Shown in pieces: positions 46,601 through 59,281 of a stretch of 64,000 nt of DNA. Under the pieces are notes generated by a model. That model was not told the origin of the DNA. It ran no database searches and worked only from the letters and a program-made list of their open reading frames with translations. Source of the DNA: Adiantum capillus-veneris (lineage: Eukaryota; Streptophyta; Polypodiopsida; Polypodiales; Pteridaceae); the NCBI GenBank assembly GCA_014529385.2, contig CM043945.1:141338241-141402240 (forward strand). The letters run 5' to 3'. How positions within the stretch are numbered: the stretch's first letter is position 1; each line of letters begins with the position of its first letter. The translations under genes and the position numbers were made by a program.

Positions 46601-47855
46601 AAAGCATTTTGAATCAATTTACTAATTTCCCCTATTTAATTTGTCATAGAAACAGAGTATTTCATCTAAAGTAATTAGGTAATTTAATTATCAGAGCTTG
46701 AAATAATTATCTCGGGTTTACTAAAATATAATTAACCTCTGATAAATAACTCAAAGCATTTTGAATCAATTTACTAATTTTCCCTTTTTAATTTGTCCTA
46801 GAAACATAGTATTTCTGCTAAAGTAATTAGGTAAATTAATTATCTGAGCTTGACATAATTATCATGGGTTCCCTAATATATAATTAACCTTTGATAAATA
46901 ACTCAAAGCATTTTGAATCAATTTGATTATTTTCCTCTTTAATTTTCTCAAAAAAATAGTGTAATTCTACCTAGCTTAACGACTGTCTAATGCAGCTCTA
47001 ATAATTATCTCAACCTAATCTAAACTTAATTAATATATTTCTCACTAATTTATGGTTAATTTGGATAATTTCAATCCTAGTATGATAGGATAATTAATTA
47101 GCTTAGTATTCCTAAGCTTTAATTACCACAATCAGCAGAGAATATTTAATTAAAAGAGGATTTATGAGTATACATAGGCGTAATCTTTAATTTGTTAAGA
47201 AAATAGATTAATCTAGCCTTGCTAATTAAGAATGATTAAGCTAATTACCATTTAAGTTAATCAACTAGAGCTTAATCTCTAGTGATTTCTGCGTAGCAGT
47301 CTCTCTAGATGAGAGAGTGTGTGTCAAGGCTCCGAGTCTGTTCAAATTGTGAAGCAAGGGTCATATTTATAGGTTTCTGGGCACTCACAGGCTGAAAAAT
47401 GGCAATCACTTGCATCCCAAGCAGCCCTACAAGTCAAAAAATGTCCCCTGTTGCTAAATCTAGTCTGGGAAAGTTCATCATTACCCCACACAGCCCCCCT
47501 CAGCTTCCAGAATCGGTTTTCACTATTTTCACTGATTTTTAATGATGAAAATTAGAAATATCAGTAATTTCTAGAACCTTAGGATAAGAAAGTCTTTGTT
47601 AATAATAATTACTCGAACCATCCAATTTTACTTAACTAATTGAATTCCTATTGTAACCTTTTAGGGCCCGTAACTCTTCCAGATTTTATCGGAATTTGAT
47701 TCTGAAAATTTCTGACTTAGGGTTTGCTGTGCTTAAGATTTCAAAAATACCAATATTTGCCACGGTCGGACAATTCTACATTGCTTTTTCAATAATCATA
47801 TCAGTTGAACTAAGCTTTATACAATCTTAAGGTTTCAGAAACTGGAAACCTTACA
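43676..47855 (-). repeat. 4180-bp 5' LTR of the LARD-like element
   Basis: It is bounded by TGTAAGGTTTCC at 47855 and GGGAACCTTACA at 43676, both on the minus strand. A TATA box (TATAAATA, 47364-47371 on minus) lies ~485 bp from the start. Downstream sequence is very AT-rich and holds a 152-bp tandem array (45500-46950). No protein-coding region is recognised inside. Confidence 0.82.
45500..46950 (-). repeat. 152-bp minisatellite array inside the LTR
   Basis: The word AATTAGG marks the units at 45610, 45761, 45913, 46065, 46217, 46369, 46521, 46673 and 46825. Eight successive spacings are 151, then 152 seven times. Units share AATTAATTATCTGAG, AACCT(C/T)TGATAAATAA and TTAATTTGTCCTA, and differ by ~10-20% from each other. 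A more diverged unit precedes them near 45456. Almost no indels have accumulated despite the base changes. Confidence 0.92.
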
Positions 47856-49498
47856 AATATGAAGCCAAGCTAAGGTATCGTAAAGGTCGATACAGTGTGG
47901 TGGTTGACACTCTAAGTCGTATGCCAGAGATCAATTCTCTCTTGTTCACGGAACTTCATAGTGAATTTTTAGATTATTTCAAAGGCAAATATGAGCATGA
48001 TGAAGCATATTCCAAAGTGTGGAGCCATGTGAAAATGAGGGATCCTTCTCACTCCAACGATGGTAGTGTAATGTTAACCTCCACACCTAGTTCTCCTCTA
48101 TCAAGTGATGAACTACAGCGATGGAAGCATTTCACCATCGACAATGGGTACCTACTCCATAAGGGGGAGAGTTTGTGTACCGACGGACACAGAAATTTGA
48201 CACCAAATTATTTATGAGTGTCATGATAGTCCAAGTGTAGGGCACCCGAGTATTAGAAAAACTTATGTTGTCATACGACGACAGTTTTACTGGCCAGGTG
48301 TACGTGGCTTTGTTCAAGCTTATGTCTTGCATTGCCAAATATGTCAAGTTAACAAAGTAGAGCGCCTAAAAGCATGAGGACTCTTACATCCTTTGGAGAT
48401 TCCCAATGGAAAATGGGAAAGCATCTCCATGGACTTTATTGTGTTTACCAACCACTGTACGAGGTCATGACTCGGTATGGGTGGTCGTAGACCGGTTGAC
48501 TAAACTACGTAAGTTTATTCCAACCGAATCAACGGTTAAGACACCAAAACTAGCCAAGTTATTTATGGATAATCTTTACAAATTGTATGGTTTGCCAAGT
48601 AACATTGTGAGAAACCGTGATCCCAAGTTTAAGAGTCACTTTTGGAGAGCTGTGTTTAAACGATTGGGTACACAACTGAACCTCAGTATAGCCGATCATC
48701 CAGAAACAAATGGTCAGACTGAATGAGTTAACCAGGTGTTAGAGGATATGCTAAGAGCGCGCATACGTTAGCAAAAAACAGTCAGACTGAGAAGAATACT
48801 TACCTATTCTCGAGTTTGCCTACAACAGTGCTAAGCATGTCACAATAGCATTTAGTCCTTTCATGCTCATGTATGGGTTTTAACCTAGGTCACCAGTTAT
48901 GGGGGGTTGGCAACCGAAAAACTCCAATAGGTTAAGGATTTTCTCCAAGACCACATGGATATGTTGAAACTTGCTCGCCAGAATGTCCGACAAGCACACG
49001 ATCGGTATAAGAAGTATGCTCATGAGAAATGTCAGCAAGTTACCTTCGAAGAAGGGGAGGAAGTATTTTTACGTGTATGAGAACATTCAGAAAGTCTGAA
49101 AACTGGGCCAACACCTTAAATATATCCCCGATATTGTGGGCCATCCTAAATACTCAAGCGAGTACGTGATCGTGCCTACAAATTATTGCTACCTTCACAT
49201 TCTCGTATTCATCTGGTGTTCATGTAAGACGTTTACGTAAGCGGTTACATGGGGACGACAATGTCATTGAACAACAGATTTTGTTGATTTCATTGAACCT
49301 CCTACTTTACCACATGAACCTGAACGTGTTCTCGATTATCATGAGCTGCATACACGTCATCATGTACGTGAACAAGCCTTAATCAAGTGGAAAGACCGAC
49401 CTGAGGAAGGTGCCACTTTGGAAAACATTAGTGTTCTTAAGAAGAAGTTCCCCACTTTTGTTTTCGAGAATGAAAAATTTTCTTAAGGGGGGAGTAAT
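47856..49498 (+). pseudogene. Ty3/Gypsy RNase H end, integrase and chromodomain remnants
   Basis: Plus-strand Gypsy pol, broken by stops and frame changes. It starts at the end of RNase H (LRYRKGRYSVVVDTLSRM, ~47872). The integrase zinc region follows (GHPSIRKTY, FYWPGV, HCQICQVNK; H-H-C-C present), then the catalytic core with SMDFIV, VDRLTKL, IVRNRDPKF (second Asp changed to Asn) and HPETNGQTE. The chromodomain-like end reads ALIKWKDRPEEGATLENISVLKKKFP (in two parts) and FVFENEKFS. The N-terminal part of this element is missing. It was probably separated by the LARD-like insertion ending at 47855. Confidence 0.88.
49486..49498 (+). other. Polypurine tract before the Gypsy LTR
   Basis: AAGGGGGGAGTAA directly precedes TGTCAGGAC of the LTR and directly follows the end of the polyprotein. 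Confidence 0.8.
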
Positions 49499-49650
49499 GT
49501 CAGGACACCGGCAAGGTCGGACTAGACAAGGGAAAGGCCAGGTTAGGCAGTGTAGAAAGGGAGTCCAGCTAGGGAAAAGGGCTAGGGGCTATGCTATATA
49601 GTGGGTGGTTGGGTGGTGGACTCCTAGGTTCTAGTTCCCCTTGTCTAACA
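49499..49650 (+). repeat. 3' LTR of the Gypsy remnant
   Basis: This 152-bp LTR runs from TGTCAGGACACCGG to TTGTCTAACA. It has a TATA-like GCTATATAGTGG and the same start and layout as LTRs B1-B3, so it belongs to the same short-LTR Gypsy group. Confidence 0.8.
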
Positions 49651-51338
<1,688 letters not shown>

Positions 51339-54326
51339 TGGTGTAGCTATATATACCAACCCCTATGATATCTATGCTATCTATGCTCTCATCTACCTAT
51401 GCTCTCTTCCTCCAAGTTAACATGGTATCAGAGATCTTCTCATCCACTAGATGGTGCTTTCCTCATTGAGTAGATGGTCGACCTTTTCTCAACCTGATTC
51501 ATAAAAAGCACTTCTATGATTCATAGTCGATCTGGCCACAGAGCACTTCTATAATTCAAGACACAGATAAGTCGTTTTTTTTTTTGGTTTTCATTTGTTG
51601 AATGGGAGACTCTTTATTTATTCTTGAAGTGTGTGTTAATTAGTTTGTAATCATGGACCTACTAACTATCTAAGAAATATATCCTCTCCTAGTGTCCCCA
51701 CAACCAGAGATGTAGAGACCTAGAAAGGATCCCTTCTGAAACGATGAAACTAAGCATGAATATTTTTTCAAACTTGTTCTGTTGATGAGTATGTATAGTT
51801 ATGTTATACGTTTTTGCAACTAATTATGTTGTTATCGAAGGGTCTGTATAATGGGTGATCATGGAAACATGAGCAGAGCTTGTAATTAGCTACATGGATA
51901 TGCAGTAGTGCCTCATGATGGCTATCAGAGAAACATGCCTTCAAGAGGAGTGGAGAGCAGAATCCCTAACGACAGAAATGGTTGTCTCGCCTGTTCTTTG
52001 TGAAGCAACCAAAGCTTGACAAATAATAGCACTCTTATTTAAAGAAGTGAACAGAAGTGCTGGTGAAACAACTATTATTATTCGATGCATATGAACGGTA
52101 CGTTGCAGCACCGCTATTATTGTTTTAGTTTGATGCTATTTTTAGGAAATGATTTCCTTCTCATCGTTTTGTCTTACAAAGGCTTGCCGTCGTATGCTTT
52201 GTGGCATGCATCTAATCCTGCTCCTGTCCTTTTGGTGCCTCTCTCTCTCTACTATAGATGTTGTTTCCTACACATCCACTGTCAATACTTGGTTGCATCA
52301 AGATGACCCTCATTGTCTCTTGCTAGGCTTGCTCCTCACCAGATCGCGCTTGTCCAAACAACCTCCATGCACAGATTTTCTCATTGTGTCTGCTCAAGTT
52401 CTCATCTGCTTTTACCTTTCTTTTATTTTCAGAAGCAATTGGAGTTGTGATGCATGATAAAGCAACAACAAGTGCTTGGGTTTGATTGCAACCGTTGATG
52501 ATGTAGTAGCAAAGAAGAAAAGTTGATTGGACCTCTAGTAGCCCGGCCATTACATTAAACTTTCAGCTTGTATTGCAACTTTCTTACCGTCAAAGATCTA
52601 AATATGTTTCCAATACCTATACCTATTGTTGCAATGATTTCTGTTGCATCATTTAATTGAATTTTTTCGACCATTTTATTGCAAGTTCTTTTGATGTAGC
52701 AGTCTGCTGTTCAAGACTAGTGTATTAGATGTATTGCAAGTGTTGTCTATGGTAGTGGTGCCTCACGACGGCTACAATCGTTTTCAAAAACACATTACAG
52801 TAGCATCTTTACATAGTCTTACAAAAAATAAAAATTATTTATGTATATGATTTCTGTTGGAACGTGCATGAGGTTGCTATAGGGGCTACCAAAGCTAATG
52901 GATTCCTTCATTAAACGCTGGTGTATGCACCTTGAAAATGGGACTCGAGTTATGCACTGTGGAACAATGTCACATCAATGATGGATGTCAATCAGCGTCG
53001 TGCGACGATAGGGAAAGCTAACTGCACCACATGGCTAATTTAATCCTTGGTAGCTAAAATTAGCCGCTTATTATAGAGCGTGTTTATATGCTTGCTTATG
53101 CACTATAAATAGTGAAAAAGATTTAGTCACTATAAAAAAAAGCGATCGTAGATAAATAAGCTTTTGCATGTGTACAAGCATGTTTTGCTTCTCCTTATTA
53201 TAACCTGGCTAAAATTGTTATTTATGGTCGTTGTAGCGACATGTATACTTCACCCAAAATCAACAAGCCCTAGAAGGTTTGCATGTAGCTTAGATAAACT
53301 TGCTGACTAAATCCCTTACATGCATGACCTGCAAGAAGTGTAAGCTACGAGTGGCTAGCATGGGTGAAATTCTATATGTAAATTCCTTCTTTACTGGGCA
53401 ATGGCTATTAAGATTAGTTATAGCCTTATGGGTCGATTCTCTCATGGAGTCATATGTCTATAGTTGATACTCTAGTACTGCTCAAAGATGTCCAAAAAAT
53501 GGTAGAATGATTACTATTTTAAAATTTTTATTTGAAAGCGTCTTTGATGCCATGGTATGTAAAGCCATGATGATGATTTCTTTTGTCTCATTTATTGAAA
53601 GTGTTGGAGCTGTTTGCCATGGTGACGACAGCTGTTAATTGAGATCTTGGGGTCCACAATGTGTATTACATGCCGGCTTTGTATAGATGTGTGCACATGT
53701 GAATACATTGATATGACGTTTGTTTCTATGTCCTCTATACATGTGATTGCATCGGCATTATATTTGTTTCTATGTTGTGTCTAGAGCGGCGTTGGGAACT
53801 ATCTCTAAGGACAGTGTGATGTGGTTATTTCAAACCTTCACATATTGATATGTTGTTTGAGTTGATGTTGTTTACGAGATCAAAGTTATATCAAGTAGTG
53901 TGTACAGGGGTTCAAAGATATTGAAGCTGCTGAAAGATCTTGAATAATTTACATCAATTCAACTGTATATATAGGATTATTGAGCTTCCGAAGATGCTTG
54001 AAAGAACACATTGTTTATTATGGAGTGATGTACCTCTTGGAAAATGAATTTTGTAAACTTTGATAGTGATTAATATAACAGTGCATATATATGGTGCTAA
54101 GAGTTTTTCCCTTGTACATTCAAAGGTTTTTCATCCACAATTAGGGACTCCTATTTGAGTGGGGGTGTTGTAGCTATATATGCCAACCCCTATGTTATAT
54201 ATAGCTAGGAGTCTCCACTATATATGTGTACTCTGTGTGTGTTCTCCGTACACTTTGAGGCTTGCATATGATGGTGTCATCTCTCTCTCTTCTCATCTAT
54301 CTACGCTCACTTCCTCCAAGTCAACA
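51339..54326 (+). mobile_element. Non-autonomous short-LTR retrotransposon, copy E2
   Basis: A ~2.99 kb unit with a short left LTR (51339-51422), a primer site TGGTATCAGAG (51423-51433) and a right LTR (54166-54326). Both LTRs contain GTAGCTATATAT(A/G)CCAACCCC and end CAAGT(T/C)AACA. The left one has lost ~77 bp. A purine stretch GAGTGGGGG precedes the right LTR. The internal region has no gag or pol. Its last ~500 bp (53660-54165) is homologous to 3060-3567 of E1 (TGCCGGCTTTGTATA, GACA(A/G)TGTGATGTGGTTATT, CATCAATTCAACTGTATAT). No target-site duplication was identified. Confidence 0.7.
54166..54326 (+). repeat. 3' LTR of element E2
   Basis: This ~161 bp LTR starts TGTTGTAGC. It shares the ACACTTTG, GGTGTCATCTCTCTC order with the E1 LTR. 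After it, (TA)n and another ATCAACCCCTATGCTATATATAG piece suggest a partial extra LTR copy at 54340-54375. Confidence 0.7.
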
Positions 54327-54370
54327 TATATATATATATATATATCAACCCCTATGCTATATATAGATCA

Positions 54371-54418
<48 letters not shown>

Positions 54419-55090
54419 AGGCAAAGGGAGAGATAAAGTTAAAGATGGAGAGAAAGAGATAAAGAGATAGAGGGAGCTAGAGAAAAAGAAGCGAAGAGAA
54501 AAAGAGAGAAAGAGGATAGGTATAAAAAAAGAAATAAAGAGGATAGGTATATAGATTAGGTATAAGGAGAGTAAAAATTGGCTAGATTCTTATACATTCA
54601 ACGTATAAGAATTATTTTTTAAAATTTAAAGACCAAGTGCTCGATCATGCATGCTACGTCAAGGAAGCGTTGCATGCTCGATTTTTGAATGCATTCGATC
54701 AATGGTTCTTGACATAGTGGTTGGAGGGGTATATCAAAACATTTTTAAAAAGTAAGCAATAAAGTGTACGACGTGTATTAACCAATCAGGTCACAAATCC
54801 AGAGAGGAGCTATCATGGTGGCAACATGGCAGATGCAAAGTGGAAGTGAGCAATGTAAGAAAAGATTGAGCAAACTGCAACGAGCTCATCCCATAATCAA
54901 CAATATGAAGCTCAAGCTAAGCAAACTCTCATGCATTATGGTTCAGGAGGCAAGACAGCCTGGAAAGATAAATCTGTAAGATATTTTTTTATTATGCAAG
55001 TTCGGATAAGAAGGTGTTTTAAAAAAATACAAGAGGTACTTAATATTAGCAACGCTCGCAGTGTGACACTCAAATGTGGAAACCCACGAC
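54327..55090. repeat. Purine tract and unassigned spacer
   Basis: (GA)n at 54373-54414 leads into a degenerate AGAGATAAAGA tract to ~54570. TTCTTATAC-ATTCAA-CGTATAAGAA (about 54587-54611) is a small hairpin. The remainder shows no gene. Confidence 0.5.
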
Positions 55091-55154
55091 GTCGCTATGG
55101 GTGTCGCTAAGTTATAAGTAACTTAGCTTATAACTTAGCGACGCCCATAGCGAC
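55091..55154. repeat. Perfect-type hairpin with TCGCTA motifs
   Basis: Arms 55091-55118 and 55127-55154 (28 bp) pair with one mismatch around an 8-nt loop. They carry GTCGCTATGGGTGTCGCTAA. The same GTCGCTAT/AGCGAC words recur at 57284-57475, as subterminal repeats of a CACTA-type element would. Confidence 0.75.
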
Positions 55155-55282
55155 ACCCAGAGCGACGTCGACAGGGGTAAAAAAATAACCGAGAGCATCT
55201 GAAAACTCAGATCTCAGATCTGCGTTTTCGACGTGCACTCAAGCAAGCAAAGGTAACCCGCGCTCTCCCTCTCTCACTTTCT

Positions 55283-55389
55283 TCTCCAAACACACACACA
55301 CACACACACACACGAGGAGAGGAAGGAGAGCCAGGTATGCTCCTTCCCTCTCCTCACTTTCATGTTCCCTTCCCCTCTTTCTCTCTCCT

Positions 55390-55430
<41 letters not shown>

Positions 55431-55536
55431 TTGTGTTTTTGAGAGAGAGAGAGAGAGAGAGAGCACATGGATAAACAAAACACACACGGACACACACATG
55501 CATAAACAAAGAATGCATACACACACATTGAGAGAT

Positions 55537-55569
<33 letters not shown>
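55283..55569. repeat. (CA)n and (GA)n microsatellites
   Basis: (CA)n lies at 55283-55311 and 55408-55430, and (GA)n at 55441-55463 and 55543-55570, with CT-rich sequence between. No gene is seen. Confidence 0.85.
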
Positions 55570-55574
<5 letters not shown>

Positions 55575-56025
55575 AGAAGAAGAAGAAGAAGAGAGTCTTA
55601 ACGTCGTAGGAAACTATCCCAAGAGACCTTAAAGATCTAGTCGACGAGGAGTTGAACTCAAGACCTATTATTCAAGAGGGATATGGCATAACCAATCTAT
55701 CACACTTGGGTGATAGAAAGGTTATACCATTTTCCTCCTTTTATTGGCGTGCACACACACCCACACACACACCCAAGAAGAAGAGAGTTTAATTTAACCT
55801 CGTAGGAAACTAATTCAAGAGACCTTAAAGATCTAGCCGACGAGGAGTTGAACTCAAGACCTGTTATTCAAGAGGGAAATGGCATAACCAATTTACCACA
55901 CTTGGGTGATAGAAAGGTTATACCATTTTTCTCTTTTTATTGGCACATACACACACACACACACACACACGAGAAGAAGAGAGTTTTAACGTCATAGGAA
56001 ACTATCCCAAGAGACGTTAAAGATT
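55570..56025 (-). mobile_element. Tandem tRNA-derived SINE-like copies (minus)
   Basis: Two full-looking copies (55570-55733 and 55775-55926) and one partial (55971-56025) lie in the same orientation, 196 bp apart. On the minus strand each reads a tRNA-like head: GATTGGTTATGCC (box A-like), CCTCTTGAATAATAGG (anticodon-arm-like) and TGAGTTCAACTCC (box B-like). A body follows with GGTCTCTTGGGATAG, then a (CTT)n tail. (CA)n separates the copies. The order and spacing of the boxes fit a tRNA-derived SINE. Tandem spacing with microsatellites suggests amplification after insertion. Confidence 0.65.
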
Positions 56026-56250
56026 AGGTTCGATGTAAACTTACGTTAGATTAGATTTAGGTTTATTTTAGTTAGATTATATTAAATTTAGATATGTTTT
56101 TAGTTAGATTTATGTTAGATTAGATCTAGGTTTATTTATGTTAGATTTAGATTTACGTTAAATTAGATTAGATTTAGGTTTATTTTGAGTTGAAGATTAA
56201 ATTAGATCTAGATTTATGTTCGATGGACTAGCTTTTTTAAGATTTAGGTT
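56026..56250 (+). repeat. Degenerate TTAGATT/TTTAGGTTT minisatellite
   Basis: Words TTAGATTAGAT and TTTAGGTTTAT alternate irregularly over ~200 bp. They resemble but do not equal the plant telomere repeat TTTAGGG. Confidence 0.7.
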
Positions 56251-56895
56251 AGATTTTAGTGCATGTCAATGAAGGTGCGCTCATGATGGTAAACATTTGA
56301 TGACCGCTTCAATGAAGACCTGATGAAGGTTCGAATGCGCGAATACTGCAAGCAAAAGCGTTCCGAAGTGCAAATTAAAAGCAATCAAGCATGGGTGGAA
56401 CAGACCAGATTGGCTGGCCAAAGAAGATTGAAAGAATGCAAAGAAAGAAGCGTGCGAGAATCCCAACAAGTGGAAGCAACAAAAGAAGGCAGCCAGAGCG
56501 CGAGTAGAGGCAGGGAGCTCGCACCACTTGGGGAGCGGTGGGTGGACATCATTTGAGGCTGATTTTGTAAGTGTTTTCGTATTGCTCTTTATGTTTGATA
56601 GTTTAGGGTTTAGGGAATTTTAAATTCTAAAATAATGGATTCTTTGTATGTTTTGGCAGTGGTCGATGAGACAGGACGTGACCCCACACCGTACGAGCTC
56701 AAGTACGCAGGCAGGAGGGGCTTAAACGCCTTGATGGACATTCTGAGTTCTCACAGCGGCATGGTTAGTATTACGGTTTATTCTTTTCTATTTTTTGTAT
56801 TGTTTTATAAACGTCACTATATGTTTATACTTACAGAAAGCTGTCTTATTGTTTTTTTTTGCAAAATCCGACAAATACGCCGCTTGGACGCATGA
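56251..56895 (+). pseudogene. Possible CACTA/En-Spm transposase exons
   Basis: An open frame at 56323-56556 is Arg/Lys/Gln/Glu-rich (QAWVEQTRLAGQRRLKECKE). After an intron-like AT-rich gap ending in GGCAG, a second frame reads VVDETGRDPTPYELKYAGRRG. The GR-(D/E)-PTPYEL phrase resembles plant Transposase_24 proteins of CACTA elements, and the neighbouring CACTA-like terminus fits. The match is short and from memory of the family pattern, so the call is tentative. Confidence 0.3.
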
Positions 56896-57283
56896 GACGT
56901 CTGATTAGACGACGTCAGTCTAGCCGTAGCTAGATAGCATTAGTTTCTTTTTGTCATAGCATATGTATCATGAGACGACTTTTATATGTCTTTTTGAAAA
57001 CCATGTATATTTTTTTCAATAATGACAATGGTGTTGTAACTATTACATTTGCAAAGTTTAACAATCAAGTGATTTTTCCTATGATGTGTACAATTGTAAG
57101 CTTGTCAGTTTTGTATCTTTATTCTACAAAAAATACTATGGATGATGGAGTTAATGGTTATATTGTCTTGTGGGTGACTGTTTTGGGTCTATATCTATCC
57201 TTGCACTTTTTTCAAAGGTGAATCAATTAATGAAAAATTCAATATGGTTGATTGCCCTGCCACCAATTGTTTTTTCTCTCGGG

Positions 57284-57535
57284 CATCGCTATGATCGTCG
57301 CTATATAAGGCTCTGCAGCATCACTATAAACGTCGCTATAGATGGCCTGTAAACATCGCTATGATCGTCGCTATAGGTGTCGCTATATAGCGACGGTTAT
57401 AGTGACACATATAGCGACCGTTATAGCGACGTTCCCATATCGACGGTGTTAGCGACAGTCTTAGCGATGCCGAGGGTTATAAAAACCCAATGTATTTCCG
57501 TCGCACCGTCACAAGAGCACACAACCTCTTGTAGT
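57284..57535. mobile_element. CACTA-like subterminal repeats and 3' terminus
   Basis: Dense direct and inverted copies of (A)TCGCTAT and ATAGCGAC(G/C) span 57284-57475. They include TCGCTATATAGCGA and pair into hairpins. 60 bp later CCTCTTGTAGTG ends at 57535, the reverse complement of the canonical CACTACAAGA terminus, followed by TAA. The 5' partner was not found. The hairpin at 55091-55154 may mark the other subterminal side, giving an element of at least ~2.4 kb. Confidence 0.6.
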
Positions 57536-59147
57536 GTAACTTAATAAAATTTCTCGGTTATTGTTAATTTAGAAAAATATCACTCTTATCCATCTTACTA
57601 GAGAGATGTTCAAGAATCGATAAAGACAGAGTGTTCGATATTTGGCAATTGTTATTAAAAAACCATCATATCTCTCATGAGCAATTCGATTGAAATGCTT
57701 CAAGCAGTAAGTATACACAATGATCTATTATATTAATGTTAATTTGGATTATTGATTTTTCTAGTTTGTTTTGGTTGGTATAGAGTCAAGGCAATACAAT
57801 GCGTGTAGCTCGGGACGGGGATGAGGATGAGGATGAGGATGAGGATGATGAAGATTAAGATAGATAAAAATTGTTATGTACACCTCTTTCACAAGTGTAG
57901 ATATGACACAAAAAACCCTCATATTTTGTATAAAACTCATTTGAAAAATTGATTTTATTTGTAAATCTTTCAAAGTATTGTCCTTTTCTGTCCCAATCTT
58001 TAAAAGTAAGGTATGCATTGTAATTTGAATATTTATTAATAACTTTTTCACATTTTTAAAAAATACAATTAATATTTCATATGTTTTATGCATGTCAAAA
58101 ATACACATGCTCATTTAGGCTACCTAATTTTAAATGACCCAAATGAGTATCTTTATTTTTTTAAAGACGTATGATTACTAATATATAGTACTGTAGCTAT
58201 TGCCGTGCATATTACCGATAAATCATTGCTCCATTCATTTTTGCTACTACTATTATCGCACACCCTAAAAATTTTGTCTCTATTTTTCTTTGTTAAACTG
58301 CGATAATATTGGCGACTCTGGAGGTATTCTCTTGTAGTGTATTATGCTTGTCGATTAGCACTCCACGTGGCAAAGTAAATCATGAAAAATTAAACAATTC
58401 TTTTTCTTTTTCTTTTTGACCCTTATCATCTAGTCAACTGTTGCTTTTCTCTTTGTTTTTCTAGCGTAGGAGGGATGTTTAAACACAGACAAATGCAAAC
58501 ACACTACATGGTAAAACACAGAGATGTGATAAGTGCTTGAGATGTCACTCTATGAAGATATATACACAACAACTAGGTTGGAGGATCTACTTGCTTGTAA
58601 TGGACGCTTGAAAATTAGTCAAAATTTGTTTGTTTGTTCTTGTTTTGGACAAACAAAGTTGATGGACAACTGGATGTCCAAAGGGGATGCCACATCTGCA
58701 AGCACCCGATATTTTGAGTTGATATTTATGCAACGTATGAAGAAGGAAGACTATAAGGAGAATAGAGAGTGATGATGTTGAATGCAGACAATTTATTCCC
58801 ACTACAAAGGAGTGAATTTAGAATGTGTGCCGGAGGTACAAAAGATGAACTTTAAGTACAAAAGATCAAAATAGAATCAGGGTCCTAACTACGGAGCCAT
58901 GAAAAGTAGATATTTATAGAAATAGAATTAGGGTCCTAGCTAGGGAGCCCTGAGAGAGTGAGTGCTGATGGCTACAATATAGCTTAGGGATGTTTTAAGG
59001 TGACAAGTGGGAGGAGCAGTCATTGGAAAAGCATTGTGGCCATTGAAAAGTACGTGAGGTCAATTTACAGCATTAGCGTGGCAAACAGGGAGGCATACGG
59101 TTCCTTCAACACGTCTATGCAGATATTTAGAGAGCCTCCTCCTCCTC
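57536..59147. other. AT-rich spacer with a second CACTA-like end
   Basis: A second TCTCTTGTAGTG ends at 58339. (GATGAG)n lies at 57820-57848. An unrecognised 76-codon frame is at 58542-58772. The last ~200 bp is probably the upstream region of the WD40 gene. Confidence 0.4.
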
Positions 59148-59155
59148 TATATAAG
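59148..59155 (+). promoter_or_regulatory. TATA box of the WD40 gene
   Basis: TATATAAG lies 127 bp before the ATG at 59282, after a CCTCCTCCTC pyrimidine patch that is common near plant core promoters. Transcription would start about 59180, giving a ~100-nt leader. Confidence 0.6.
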
Positions 59156-59281
59156 CATTTTACACTTGTTTTATTAGCTTCAGTACTGATCCGGCTCGCA
59201 CTTGTCTAACTAGCTATATATATTATCCCCTCAATTCGCCCGGAAAGGCAATCTTATTTCATTATAAGAACTTGTTTCCCC

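Larger units (their letters stand above)
40650..47855 (-). mobile_element. LARD-like Gypsy derivative with 4.18-kb LTR
   Basis: Minus-strand element. The 5' LTR is 43676-47855, starting TGTAAGGTTTCC and ending GGGAACCTTACA, so the LTR termini form a 9-bp perfect inverted repeat (TGTAAGGTT/AACCTTACA). The primer site TGGTATCAGAGTG (43661-43673) follows after 2 bp. The internal region (41089-43675, 2.59 kb) has a gag and an unknown ORF but no protease, integrase or RT. A polypurine tract AGTTGGGGTGAT (41089-41100) precedes the 3' LTR, of which only the first 439 bp remain (40650-41088). By eye the two LTR copies differ at roughly 25 of 434 positions, so the insertion is older than the Copia element. 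It sits against Gypsy integrase sequence at 47856. Confidence 0.85.

Noticed and set aside
55627-55735. Functional tRNA gene
   Set aside because: Box A-like and box B-like elements are present, but the acceptor and T stems do not pair fully and the unit continues into a SINE-like body, so it is not a working tRNA.
56026-56250. Interstitial telomere repeat
   Set aside because: The words TTTAGGTTT and TTAGATT are irregular and no run of TTTAGGG exists.
58542-58772. 76-codon open frame upstream of the WD40 gene
   Set aside because: It has no recognisable domain, lies in an AT-rich intergenic region and has no supporting signals. Retained only as a remark in the spacer entry.
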